A DNA stretch of 64,000 bases, from contig NZ_AP025518.1 of the NCBI RefSeq assembly GCF_022179545.1, forward strand, positions 6,076,001 through 6,140,000. Reading direction: 5' to 3'. The notes under the pieces were generated by a model, which searched no databases, was not told the origin of the DNA, and was given only the letters and a program-made list of their open reading frames with translations. The position numbers and the translations under genes were made by a program. This document shows, in pieces, positions 55,851-64,000 of the stretch. The DNA comes from Mycolicibacterium fortuitum subsp. fortuitum (lineage in GTDB: Bacteria > Actinomycetota > Actinomycetes > Mycobacteriales > Mycobacteriaceae). Within the stretch, counting starts at the first letter, position 1. Each line of letters begins with the position of its first letter.

Positions 55851-57467
55851 ATGCCTCGGCTACTGCCCCATCGCGCGGACTACGCCGAGCTGCCTCGCTC
55901 CTGGCGCCGCGATGTGCTCGCAGGCGTGACGGTCGGCGTAGTTGCACTGCCATTGGCGCTGGCGTTCGGGATCAGCTCGGGTGTCGGGGCGGCAGCGGGC
56001 CTGATCACGGCGGTGGTGGCCGGTCTGGTCGCCGCGGTGTTCGGCGGCTCCCACGTACAGGTGTCGGGGCCCACGGGGGCGATGGCCGTCGTGCTCGCCC
56101 CGATCGTCGCTCAGCACGGACTCGCCAGCATCGCACTGGTGACCGTGGTGGCCGGCCTGCTGGTGCTGGCTGCCGGTGTCACCGGGTTGGGCCGGGCGGT
56201 GACGTTCATCCCGTGGCCGGTGATCGAGGGGTTCACCCTGGGCATCGCGATGATCATCTTCTTGCAGCAGGTCCCGGCCGCATTCGCCCAGCAGGCGCCG
56301 GCAGGTGAACGCACGCTGCCCGCCGCCATCACGGTCATCACCCAGGCGGATTGGACAGCCGCGGCGAAAACCCTTGGGGTGGTTGCCGTTATCGCGCTCC
56401 TGATGGTCGCGCTTCCCCGCTTGCACCGCGCCATTCCCGAATCCCTGACCGCGGTCATCGTCGTCACCCTGTTGGTCGGCATCCTTCACATCCCGGTGGC
56501 CGCGATCGGTGAGCTGCCGTCGCATCTGCCCGCTCCCCTGCTTCCCCACGCCGATCTGGGCGCCTTGCGGACCCTGCTGGGTGCGGCACTGGCCATCGCC
56601 GCGCTGTCGGCCATTGAATCGCTGCTCTCGGCTCGGGTTGCGGCCACCATGTCGCCGACCGGACCGTACGACCCGGACCGCGAATTGGTCGGGCAGGGTT
56701 TGGCATCGGTGGCTTCGGGCGTTTTCGGCGGCATGCCCGCAACCGGCGCGATCGCTCGCACCGCGGTCAACGTCCGCTCCGGTGCCCGAACACGCGTCGC
56801 GGCGATCGTGCACTCGCTGGTGCTGCTCGGGGTGGCCTACCTGGCGACCGGACCGGTCTCGACCATTCCGCTCGCCGCGCTGGCCGGAGTGCTGATGGTG
56901 ACGTCGTTCCGGATGATCTCGGCGGGCACTGTGCGAAAGATCCTGCGCTCGACGCGATCCGATGCGTTGACATTCGTACTGACCGCGGTGGTGACCGTGT
57001 GTTTCGACCTGATCGAGGCGGTCGAGATCGGCATCGTCGTCGCCGCCTTCTTCGCGTTGCGGTCTGTGGCGCGGCGCAGCAGCGTGGTTCGAGAGGAAAT
57101 CCCCGGTCCGCACCTTCCAGGCGACGACGAGATCGCGCTGCTGCGGCTCGACGGTGCGATGTTCTTCGGTGCCGCCGAACGTATTTCGAACGCGATCGTG
57201 GACGCCGAACATCCACACACCTCCGTCGTCATCATCCGGATGTCGCAACTCGGCATGCTCGACGCCACCGGCGCCCACACCCTCGCGGAGATCGCCACCG
57301 AACTGGAGTCGCGGGGCATCACGGTGATCATCAAGGGCGTCCGACCCGAACACGCCGAGTTGCTGGCCAACGTCGGCGTGTTCGAGTCGCTACGGCACGA
57401 GAACCACCTACTCGATTCACTGGACGACGCGATCGCGCATGCGCGAACGCACGTCAGCGCTAGGTGA
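55851..57467 (+). CDS. SulP-family anion transporter with STAS domain
   Basis: A 538-residue transporter with about 11-14 membrane helices. It has the SulP signature region (GSHVQVSGPTGAMAVVL) and a cytoplasmic STAS domain (about 430-530) with IRMSQLGMLDATGAHTLAEI. Substrates in the family are sulfate, bicarbonate or dicarboxylates. There is no fused carbonic anhydrase, unlike some mycobacterial relatives. Its stop overlaps the convergent aldehyde dehydrogenase by eight bases. Confidence 0.9.
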   Translation: MPRLLPHRADYAELPRSWRRDVLAGVTVGVVALPLALAFGISSGVGAAAGLITAVVAGLVAAVFGGSHVQVSGPTGAMAVVLAPIVAQHGLASIALVTVVAGLLVLAAGVTGLGRAVTFIPWPVIEGFTLGIAMIIFLQQVPAAFAQQAPAGERTLPAAITVITQADWTAAAKTLGVVAVIALLMVALPRLHRAIPESLTAVIVVTLLVGILHIPVAAIGELPSHLPAPLLPHADLGALRTLLGAALAIAALSAIESLLSARVAATMSPTGPYDPDRELVGQGLASVASGVFGGMPATGAIARTAVNVRSGARTRVAAIVHSLVLLGVAYLATGPVSTIPLAALAGVLMVTSFRMISAGTVRKILRSTRSDALTFVLTAVVTVCFDLIEAVEIGIVVAAFFALRSVARRSSVVREEIPGPHLPGDDEIALLRLDGAMFFGAAERISNAIVDAEHPHTSVVIIRMSQLGMLDATGAHTLAEIATELESRGITVIIKGVRPEHAELLANVGVFESLRHENHLLDSLDDAIAHARTHVSAR

Positions 57468-58806
57468 CCGTACGGATCAGCTTCTTGTTCACGAACTCGT
57501 CCATGCCGAACTTTCCGAGTTCTCGGCCGAAACCGGACCGTTTGACGCCGCCGAACGGCAGTTCGGCCCCTTCGGCGCCGACCGCGTTCACGAACACCAT
57601 GCCCGCGTCGATCCGGTCGGCCACCCGTGCGGCCTGATCGGCGTCGGTGGTGAAGACGTAGGAGCCCAGCCCGAACGGGGTGTCGTTGGCGATCTGGATG
57701 GCCTCGTCTTCCGAGCCCGCCTTGTACACCACGGCCACCGGCCCGAACAGTTCCTGGCGGTAGACGTCGTTGTCCTCGGTCACTCCGGTGAGCACGGCGG
57801 GCAGATAGAAGGCGCCGCGACGTTCACCTGCGGATTTCAGCTCAGCGCCCTGAGCGACGGCGGTCTTGACCTGCTGCTCTAGCCGCTCGGCGGCCAGCTC
57901 CGAGGACAGCGGGGCGATTCCGTCGGCGGCAGCCAGGAGTTTGTCGGTGAACTTGGCGAGGAAGTCGTCGTAGAGATCCTCGGCGACGATGAACCGCTTG
58001 GCGGCGTTACAGGCTTGCCCCGTGTTCTCCATCCGTCCTTCGACGGCGGCTTCCACCGTGGCGTCGAGATCATCGGTGGACAGCAGGATGAACGGATCGG
58101 AGCCGCCGAGTTCCAGCACGCACTTCTTGAGGTTGCGGCCGGCGATCTCGGCCACTGCCGCGCCTGCCCGTTCAGAGCCCGTCAGCGATACCGCGGCCAC
58201 CCGTGGGTCGGCGATGATCTCGGCGACCTGGTCGTTGGTCGCTCGGATGTCGACATAGGCGCCCTGCGGCAGGCCGGCCTCCAGGAAGATCAGCTGCAAC
58301 AACTCGGCGGACTCAGGGCACTGCGGGGCATGCTTGAGCAGAATTGTGTTGCCCACGATCAGGTTTGGGCCGGCGAACCGCGCGACCTGATAGTAGGGAT
58401 AGTTCCACGGCATGATGCCCAGCAGCACGCCGACCGGGCCGCGCTTGACCACTGCGGTGCCCTCGCCGTCGAGCAGGGCGATCTCCTCGTCGGCGAGGAA
58501 CTTCTCGGCGTTGTCGGCGTAGTACTGGTAGATGGCCGCGCTGAAGTCGACCTCGCCGAGCGCCTGATCGCGCGGCTTACCCATCTCGCGGACGATGACG
58601 TCAGCCAGCTGTTCGCGGCGCTGCTCGTGCAGGGCGGCGACCTTGCCGATGAGCGCGGCGCGCTCGGCGACGGTTGTCGTGCGCGCCCAGGTGCGGCCGG
58701 TCTTGGCGGCAGCATCGATCGCGGCCTGGATCTCGGCATCGGTCGAGGTCGGGTAGGTGGCGACCACCTCTGCGGTCGCCGGATCGGTGACTGCGTACTC
58801 GCTCAT
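57460..58806 (-). CDS. NAD(P)-dependent aldehyde dehydrogenase, succinate-semialdehyde type
   Basis: A 448-residue aldehyde dehydrogenase. Conserved pieces are PWNYPYYQVARF, SLTGSERAG (cofactor binding), LELGGSDPFIL (general-base Glu) and GQACNAAKRF (catalytic Cys). The sequence style suggests succinate-semialdehyde dehydrogenase (GabD), but substrate is not certain. ATG at 58806 has GGGAG six bases upstream; a GTG two codons earlier is the alternative. Divergent from the F420-dependent gene. Confidence 0.88.
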   Translation of the reverse strand: MSEYAVTDPATAEVVATYPTSTDAEIQAAIDAAAKTGRTWARTTTVAERAALIGKVAALHEQRREQLADVIVREMGKPRDQALGEVDFSAAIYQYYADNAEKFLADEEIALLDGEGTAVVKRGPVGVLLGIMPWNYPYYQVARFAGPNLIVGNTILLKHAPQCPESAELLQLIFLEAGLPQGAYVDIRATNDQVAEIIADPRVAAVSLTGSERAGAAVAEIAGRNLKKCVLELGGSDPFILLSTDDLDATVEAAVEGRMENTGQACNAAKRFIVAEDLYDDFLAKFTDKLLAAADGIAPLSSELAAERLEQQVKTAVAQGAELKSAGERRGAFYLPAVLTGVTEDNDVYRQELFGPVAVVYKAGSEDEAIQIANDTPFGLGSYVFTTDADQAARVADRIDAGMVFVNAVGAEGAELPFGGVKRSGFGRELGKFGMDEFVNKKLIRTVT

Positions 58807-58957
58807 GTTCACTCCCAGATGGTCTGTTCGCGGGATTCCGCATATTTCCCTGCCCGAGACTACCGATTGCGGCGTCCAAATGGCGCTGAAGATACGGAAT
58901 CAGCACAGCACAAGATTGTCCGGAATGAATCCGCGGACCGGACTAGTTTTCGATGGC

Positions 58958-59809
58958 GTGCGCTTCGCCTTCAAAACATCCCCGCAGAACACGACCTGGG
59001 CCGACATGCTTGCCATCTGGAAAGCGGCCGACACGATCGACGTCTTCGAATCCGGCTGGACGTTCGACCACTTCTACCCGATCTTCTCCGACTCGTCCGG
59101 CCCCTGCCTCGAGGGATGGACGACACTGACCGCCCTGGCCCAGGCCACCGAGCGGTTGCGCGTCGGCGTGCTCGTCACCGGAATTCACTACCGCCATCCG
59201 GCCGTGCTCGCGAACATGGCCTCCGCACTCGACATCGTCTCCAACGGCCGCCTCGAGCTCGGCATCGGCGCCGGCTGGAACGAGGAGGAGTCCGGTGCCT
59301 ACGGAATCGAATTGGGTTCGATCAAGGAGCGCTTCGACCGGTTCGAGGAAGCCTGCCAGGTCCTCAAGGGGCTTTTGACGCAGGAGACCACCACGTTCGA
59401 CGGGAAGTTCTACCAACTCAAGGACGCCCGTAACGAGCCCAAGGGCCCGCAGCAGCCGCATCCGCCTTTCTGCATCGGCGGCAGCGGCGAAAAGCGCACG
59501 CTGCGCATCACCGCGCAGTACGCCGACCACTGGAACTTCGTCGGCGGCCCGCCCGAGGAGTTCGCCCGCAAGCGCGATGTGCTGGCCGCGCACTGCGCAG
59601 ATATCGGCCGCGACCCCAAGGAGATCACCCTGTCGGCCCACGTCCGACTCGGTCCGGATCATGATGTGGCGAAGGTGGTGGACGAGGCCGTCGCGCTGGG
59701 CGCCGAGGGCCTGGATTTGGCGATCATCTATCTGCCGCCGCCTTATGACCCGGCGGTGTTGGAGCCGTTGGCAGAAGCGATCAGGGATTCGGGTCAGCTG
59801 ACTCGCTGA
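58958..59809 (+). CDS. F420-dependent LLM-class oxidoreductase
   Basis: A luciferase-like TIM-barrel enzyme of 283 residues that probably uses coenzyme F420. GTG at 58958 starts VRFAFKTSPQNTTW, the usual N-terminus of close mycobacterial relatives; an ATG at 58925 would add 11 odd residues. Conserved parts are ESGWTFDHFYPI, GVLVTGIHYRHP and LELGIGAGWNEEES. TAGTTT at 58944-58949 could be the -10 of a leaderless transcript. Substrate unknown. Confidence 0.87.
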   Translation: MRFAFKTSPQNTTWADMLAIWKAADTIDVFESGWTFDHFYPIFSDSSGPCLEGWTTLTALAQATERLRVGVLVTGIHYRHPAVLANMASALDIVSNGRLELGIGAGWNEEESGAYGIELGSIKERFDRFEEACQVLKGLLTQETTTFDGKFYQLKDARNEPKGPQQPHPPFCIGGSGEKRTLRITAQYADHWNFVGGPPEEFARKRDVLAAHCADIGRDPKEITLSAHVRLGPDHDVAKVVDEAVALGAEGLDLAIIYLPPPYDPAVLEPLAEAIRDSGQLTR

Positions 59810-59830
59810 GATATACGGCCATACACGGCT

Positions 59831-59870
59831 ACGCCCTCGGATCGGCGCTTTCGCGTCGGTTCGAGGGCGT
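59831..59870 (+). terminator. Hairpin after the LLM-class gene
   Basis: ACGCCCTCG and CGAGGGCGT pair perfectly around a 22-base loop, 21 bases after the stop. It also faces the end of the small minus-strand gene at 59894, so it may serve both. Confidence 0.6.
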
Positions 59871-59893
59871 GGAGCTATCGGGGCAGATGCGCG

Positions 59894-60034
59894 TCAGACC
59901 CCGAAGCGAAGTAGCTCGTCCGCGGTGACCAGGCGTTCGTTCTTGGCCGGGAACTCGCGGCTCTTCATCGGATGACGGAACAATGACCAGGCAATACGAC
60001 CCATCCGCGACCGACTGATCGGGTTGATGTACAC
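59894..60034 (-). CDS. Small basic protein of 46 residues
   Basis: GTG at 60034 with AGGAG nine bases upstream opens a frame coding MYINPISRSRMGRIAWSLFR and ending NERLVTADELLRFGV. It is basic at the N-terminus, with one amphipathic stretch and no membrane helix. The clean ribosome site, length and intact end support coding. No similarity is recalled; M. tuberculosis has a different small gene (Rv3857c) in this neighbourhood. Confidence 0.55.
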   Translation of the reverse strand: MYINPISRSRMGRIAWSLFRHPMKSREFPAKNERLVTADELLRFGV

Positions 60035-60409
60035 GGTGACTACTCCTGCGAATTACTGGTTGCTGTACCCGTACTTCTACGTTACCTCAGCGCTCTCACC
60101 ACGTCATTAAATACCCGGCATCCGGCAAACTAGACGAGCCACGCCGGAAAACCACGATTTGTTTCCAGTGGGGCTGATGTGGCGAATGTGGCATCAAGAT
60201 CGGCCAAATTCGAGATGTGGATCACATTTGCCGGCCCGCTACCGCGCTTGCAGCGCGTGATGCAGACCACAGCAGTTAATTAAGAAAGCTCTCAAGATCG
60301 CTGTGGGCGGACTCGGCCCACCCGGGCACTACGCCGTGCACGACTCAAATTGCCGCGCTGGATCGTGCAACGGCGCCGCTAAACTTCCCCTGGACAAGGG
60401 GGCGCATCC
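60035..60409 (+). promoter_or_regulatory. Control region of the Esp-like operon
   Basis: A 375-base gap with lower GC than its surroundings. Three ATGTGG hexamers occur at 60177, 60186 and 60215, the last followed by ATCACAT. AGTTAATTAAG lies about 130 bases before the operon. No firm promoter can be named. EspR, coded in this window, is a candidate regulator because it binds such AT-richer Esp promoters. Confidence 0.45.
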
Positions 60410-61624
60410 ATGGGTTTTCTCGACCGTGTTACCGACAGTGTGGGTGATTTCGCGAACGGTCCCCTCAAACTTGCCAGTGGTGTTGTAAACGGTGCCAAAG
60501 ACGGCGCGAGTCTCGTCGACAACCTCCTCGACAGAGACGTCGGCGGCGCTCTTCAGGACGCCTTCAAACTTGCGGACGACGTCGGAGACATCACCGAAGG
60601 CCTGGCAAGCCTCGGGTTCGGGGTCGGACCGCTACCGACGGCATTCAAATCGATGAAGAGTCTGGTGCCGGCCGAGTCCAAGATCCTATGGCTCGCGCAA
60701 TTGGCGATCGATGGAATGAAGTTGACCACGGGATCGGGAAATCCGACCAACGGCGATGAATTCCGCGGCTCGAGCGATCACCTTGGGGACGCGGTGGCGA
60801 CTCTCATCGGCGCGGAACCACATACCGATCGGTGGGACGGAACCGCCTCACAGGTCTACAACGCGGTGACCGCATCGCATCGACGGGTCGCCTTCGAGGT
60901 ACAAAACGCCGACTTCGAAGTTGCGAACATCCTCGATGACGAGGCCGAGCAGGTTGGCCGCACTCGAGAAACCCTCGACGACCAGATCGAATGGCTCAAA
61001 ATATATGACTACGCAACCATGGCGATGAATTCCACGGCTCCCAGCGCCGCACTCAAGGTGCTACTGGATACGGCCGCCGCCGCCACAGCAACGGGAATCG
61101 CGGCTGACGCGATCGGCAAGCTGCTCACGAACAGCGTGCAGAACGCCTTGCGCATCCGCGACCAGCTCGATGGGTACGAAGGCGCAGCGAAAGACACGTC
61201 AGGTAAGCCCATGGGCGGGTGCGAAGTCTTCGCGGTGCCGGATCAAGATGATCCCGACGAACGGCTAGCTCGCCCCAAGAAGGAGACGCCGCTACCGGAC
61301 CTGCATGCCCCGACCAAGGCGCCGACGCGGTCACTACCGGAAACGAAATACACGGTGCCCAGCCCGGAAGAACCGATCGTTTACGGCCCGCCGGCTACGC
61401 CTTACGGGAATCCAGCGCCCGTAAGCCCGACCACGCCGAGCACTCCTCCATCCACGACGCCCAAAGCTCCCGCGGCTGCGGGGTCCCCACCTGCTGCCCC
61501 GACCACCCCGCCGCCCAGGGTCCCGGCAGCGGCAGCACCCGCCGCTCATACCAGCCAACGCGCGCCCGTCACCCAAGCTGTTCGCGGCGACAACGCAACC
61601 CCCGTGACCGCCGCCCGATCCTAA
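60410..61624 (+). CDS. EspE/EspA-like ESX-1 secretion-associated protein
   Basis: A 404-residue protein, nearly the length of EspE (402). It begins MGFLDRVTDSVGDFANGPL. A helical region holds a WDG motif (142-144) in RWDGTASQVYNAVTASHRR, followed by the long helix typical of EspA/EspE domains. A Pro/Ala/Thr-rich tail makes up the last 130 residues. Members are secreted by ESX-1 as partners of the EspC/EspF-like protein coded next. One hydrophobic segment (about 203-235) could insert in a membrane. It starts an operon with two Esp-like genes and a propeller-like protein. Confidence 0.82.
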   Translation: MGFLDRVTDSVGDFANGPLKLASGVVNGAKDGASLVDNLLDRDVGGALQDAFKLADDVGDITEGLASLGFGVGPLPTAFKSMKSLVPAESKILWLAQLAIDGMKLTTGSGNPTNGDEFRGSSDHLGDAVATLIGAEPHTDRWDGTASQVYNAVTASHRRVAFEVQNADFEVANILDDEAEQVGRTRETLDDQIEWLKIYDYATMAMNSTAPSAALKVLLDTAAAATATGIAADAIGKLLTNSVQNALRIRDQLDGYEGAAKDTSGKPMGGCEVFAVPDQDDPDERLARPKKETPLPDLHAPTKAPTRSLPETKYTVPSPEEPIVYGPPATPYGNPAPVSPTTPSTPPSTTPKAPAAAGSPPAAPTTPPPRVPAAAAPAAHTSQRAPVTQAVRGDNATPVTAARS

Positions 61625-61644
61625 ACCTTTGCGAAAGGATCTCA

Positions 61645-61968
61645 ATGCCAACCGATTACGAGAAGAACCTCTCGGTCCTCACTGATCACATCCGACACCT
61701 GGCCGAGAAGCAACACACGGCAGTCAACCAGATCACCGGAGCGAATCGATCAATCGTCGATCCGGCACGGAATGTTCTAGACACCCACGGACTCGTTTGC
61801 GGTGCAACTAATCTCGCCGTGGCTGCGGTCGAGGCCGCCCGTCGGACGGCCGGTGGAAAGATGGAGAGGGTTTCCACCGAGCTCGCCGAAAAGTTGACCA
61901 CCGCGGCCACCAACTATGACAACACCGACTCCGCCGAAGGCGGGAACATCAATACATGCGGGGTGTGA
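61645..61968 (+). CDS. EspF/EspC-like type VII secretion substrate
   Basis: A 107-residue helical protein of the EspC/EspF (DUF2580) kind. The C-terminal helix carries the type VII secretion signal YxxxD (Tyr91-Asp95, NYDNTD). Two cysteines, near 52 and 105, could form a disulfide, as reported for EspC-type proteins. GAAAGGA lies upstream of the ATG. It is expected to be secreted with the EspE-like protein coded before it. Confidence 0.85.
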   Translation: MPTDYEKNLSVLTDHIRHLAEKQHTAVNQITGANRSIVDPARNVLDTHGLVCGATNLAVAAVEAARRTAGGKMERVSTELAEKLTTAATNYDNTDSAEGGNINTCGV

Positions 61969-62457
61969 GTGGGTGACAACTGGGATGACGACGCCTGGGA
62001 CAACTATCCCGAAGACGAGTCGTCGCTCGATGCGCTCGACTTCACCAACCTGATCGAGCAGCCCGAGGACAACTCTGCAGCAGAGACGCCGACTCCTGAT
62101 ACCGACGACGATGCTGTCCTGGCAGTTTATTTCACCGTGACGAATCCTCCTGGAACAGTGTCGGTCAGTGCGATGGCGAGTGGTCAACCTGCACATATCG
62201 ACCTCTCACCGCGAGTAGTCGATATGACGGAAAGCCAACTCGCCGAAGAGATCCTCGTGATTGCGAGGCTCGCTACACAACAAGCCCTGGCTGGACAGAA
62301 CCTGATTCTTTCGAGCGTCCTGGAGCGATTGGGCGCCGATCGAGACACGATCCGCAACCATCTGGAGCACGATGCAGGGCTACCGTCGGCCGAAGCCGTG
62401 CTCGCCGAGAAAGCCCAGATCTTCGCCAACCGATATCGAGATGACGGAGACGACTGA
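61969..62457 (+). CDS. EspH/EspD-like protein
   Basis: A 162-residue protein. After an acidic N-terminus (DDDAWDNYPEDESS) it has YFTVTNPPGTVSVSAMASG and DMTESQLAEEILVIARLA, which closely match the same region of M. tuberculosis EspD and EspH. Those proteins stabilise or help secrete EspA/EspE-class substrates. It starts at a GTG directly after the preceding stop, so expression is coupled. Confidence 0.87.
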   Translation: MGDNWDDDAWDNYPEDESSLDALDFTNLIEQPEDNSAAETPTPDTDDDAVLAVYFTVTNPPGTVSVSAMASGQPAHIDLSPRVVDMTESQLAEEILVIARLATQQALAGQNLILSSVLERLGADRDTIRNHLEHDAGLPSAEAVLAEKAQIFANRYRDDGDD

Positions 62458-63800
62458 TGTCTCAACCGCTCCCGGCCAGACGACGCTCACGCTGGCCGTT
62501 GGTCCTCGCGGTACTCGTGACCGTCGTGGTTGTCGTCAGCGGCGCCATCATGTGGTGGTTCTCGGCCGGTTCCGAGGCCTGGGCGCGGCACCGCTGGAAT
62601 CCTCCGGAATCGGACTATCTCCCGTCGATGCGCGCCAATCCGGTGGCCGGCTGGACGGCCGATATCGCCACCCTCGGATTGCCGCCTGGATCGTCCATCA
62701 CCGCCGGTGACGACCCTCAGGGCCCCATCATTCGAACGGGAAGCTCTCGCGCCTATCTCATCGCCAGTAGTCCCGGGCCCACACCGCAGTGGTGGCTGAC
62801 CGGAGTTGACGCCGCGGACGGGCGCCGATTGTTTGCACCGGTGGCGTTGAACATGACGACCAGGGCTCCGAGTTGCTTCATCAACGGCGCCTCGGTGGTG
62901 TGTATCGCCGACGACTACGACCGAGCCACTGCGTGGGTGATCGACCGGCAGACGGGACAATTGACCTATACCGGGCCTACCGATGTGCGCCTGACCAGTT
63001 GGGAAAAACGTTCCGCCAGGCAAGCAGGTGACTATTTGGTAGCGGTCACCGAGAAACAAGGCATCTACGGCGTGGGACCTCAAGCCGAGACGACTTGGTT
63101 CGTGCCTGGGGCAGGAGTCGTCGCCGAACACAACAGCGACGTCGCTTTCCAGGGCACAGGTCGTGAGGACGGCGTAACACTGTTTTCCCTCGCGGACGGT
63201 CAGGTGCTAGACCCGCAGTTTCCAGACAAAACCGAATTGCTCAATACCGCATTCTTCAGCGGCGGCTTTGCACAGCAATTTGCCGAGAAACCGGGCCATG
63301 ATTTCGTCCAGTTCTTCGACACCGCAGGAAAACTCACAATCAACAAGCGCTTCGACGGCAAACTCGGTGGAACAACAGGCAACCTGATCGGCATCGCAGA
63401 CTCGGACAGCTACGGCATCTACACCCTGCAAGGTGACAAATTGCTTGACCTAGCAGGCGGTCGCATCCAACTGATCGGCACCACGCTGTGGGTCAGTGAG
63501 AAGGACAAAGTCACCCAATCCACTGCCTTCCGCCCATATGACATGCGGACGGGTGACAAAGGTGAGCCGTGCGAATTCGACTTGAGCACCGGCTATCTCG
63601 GATCAGACGGCACGGTGGCGGTGCGGGCTCCGGTCAACCCCAAGTCCGACCTGCTGGCCGATGCTTGGGATCTGTCCACGTGTGAGCGGGTGTGGTCGAT
63701 CCCAAGGAACGGGCCTTTGGGTCGAGTAACGCGTCTGGGCGACACCCTGGTGCGCCTGTCGGACGACGGCACCGAACTCTATTCGCTGGTCGCTCCCTGA
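62457..63800 (+). CDS. Membrane-tethered, probably beta-propeller protein in the Esp operon
   Basis: A 447-residue protein with a short basic N-terminus, one membrane helix (about 13-33) and a large external domain. Repeating strand-rich blocks (VDAADGRRLFAP, VIDRQTGQLTYTG, TLFSLADGQVLDPQF, AWDLSTCERVWSI) recall PQQ-like propeller blades. Cysteines are few and may pair. The ATG overlaps the preceding TGA, so it belongs to the operon. I know no such protein in the M. tuberculosis espACD or espEFGH loci. It could receive, fold or sense the secreted Esp proteins. Confidence 0.72.
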   Translation: MSQPLPARRRSRWPLVLAVLVTVVVVVSGAIMWWFSAGSEAWARHRWNPPESDYLPSMRANPVAGWTADIATLGLPPGSSITAGDDPQGPIIRTGSSRAYLIASSPGPTPQWWLTGVDAADGRRLFAPVALNMTTRAPSCFINGASVVCIADDYDRATAWVIDRQTGQLTYTGPTDVRLTSWEKRSARQAGDYLVAVTEKQGIYGVGPQAETTWFVPGAGVVAEHNSDVAFQGTGREDGVTLFSLADGQVLDPQFPDKTELLNTAFFSGGFAQQFAEKPGHDFVQFFDTAGKLTINKRFDGKLGGTTGNLIGIADSDSYGIYTLQGDKLLDLAGGRIQLIGTTLWVSEKDKVTQSTAFRPYDMRTGDKGEPCEFDLSTGYLGSDGTVAVRAPVNPKSDLLADAWDLSTCERVWSIPRNGPLGRVTRLGDTLVRLSDDGTELYSLVAP

Positions 63801-63810
63801 CGGCATCGCG

Positions 63811-64000
63811 TTATGTGCGCGCCAACTCCTCGTCTAGGAACTCCGGCGGGTAGTCGTCGATGTCGTCCGACGTCATGGTGAGCTCGTCGGGAGTATCTTG
63901 CGTCGGCGCGCTCAGCCGCAACCAACTGACAGCCGCGAGGACGAAACAGCCGAACACCAGCGGATACCAGCCGCTGGCCAGCTGCCCGGTCCAGAAGCGG
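63811..64000 (-). CDS. Membrane protein, C-terminal fragment (cut by window edge)
   Basis: About 62 C-terminal residues are visible. A membrane helix (LASGWYPLVFGCFVLAAVSW) is followed by an acidic cytoplasmic tail with TSDDIDDYPPEFLDEE. The rest lies beyond the right edge. It converges on the propeller-like gene, 10 bases from its stop. Family unknown. Confidence 0.6.
   Translation of the reverse strand, partial: RFWTGQLASGWYPLVFGCFVLAAVSWLRLSAPTQDTPDELTMTSDDIDDYPPEFLDEELART

Noticed and set aside
55860..57353. Minus-strand 497-residue frame opposite the SulP gene
   Set aside because: Composition typical of the mirror of a membrane protein; no start signal.

Overview
This window comes from a high-GC mycobacterium, most likely a rapid grower of the Mycolicibacterium / M. 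smegmatis type. It carries the mycolic acid and arabinogalactan assembly cluster in the gene order known from M. tuberculosis Rv3800c to Rv3811. Further right it has colinear equivalents of Rv3813c to Rv3856c. Several insertions are absent from the M. tuberculosis order. They include a DUF732 lipoprotein, hemerythrin plus AfsR-like regulator, CPBP protein, ImmA/DUF6545 module, copper genes, a TipA-like regulator and a DinB between ethR and the PHP gene. All comparisons to M. tuberculosis are from memory, not from a search.

Region 1 (1-20618) is cell-envelope assembly. pks13 (cut by the left edge) and fadD32 join and activate the two chains of mycolic acids. A cutinase-like lipase, a small lipoprotein, MPT51 and antigen 85A act outside the membrane. 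aftB, ubiA, a PAP2 phosphatase, glfT2 and glf form a tightly overlapping minus-strand operon for the arabinose donor and the galactan. erp and an LGFP-repeat amidase-like protein run divergently. A HAD phosphatase and two paralogous acyltransferases follow.

Region 2 (20709-38716) is mixed. It holds a metallo-beta-lactamase/Rieske fusion, a hemerythrin protein facing a large AfsR-like regulator, serS, a septum-formation-domain protein, pheA, an iron-controlled block (Rv3839-like gene and bfrB with IdeR boxes), an LCP ligase, glpQ1 and small enzymes.

Region 3 (38717-45826) is the richest in unexplained signals. A cluster of DnaA-box-like motifs precedes a tiny membrane protein gene and sodA. 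Between the Rv3847-like gene and espR lies an RNA that closely resembles the yybP-ykoY manganese aptamer. It has changes in both conserved loops and a downstream strand that could mask a Shine-Dalgarno sequence. After espR come a DUF6545-like membrane protein, an ImmA/IrrE-like peptidase and a histidine- and threonine-rich surface protein in one apparent operon.

Region 4 (45836-59809) holds a YcnI-CopC-CopD copper operon, the membrane-anchored H-NS-like protein, a TipA-type regulator with a perfect operator, rraA, and ethA/ethR with a three-unit operator. It also holds an SOS-boxed DinB polymerase, a PHP protein, a SulP transporter, an aldehyde dehydrogenase and an F420-dependent oxidoreductase.

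Region 5 (59894-64000) is a four-gene operon of EspE/EspA-, EspF/EspC- and EspH/EspD-like type VII secretion proteins. It ends in a membrane-tethered, probably propeller-shaped protein. No ESX core gene is in view. With the manganese-aptamer-like RNA it is the best candidate here for something undescribed.
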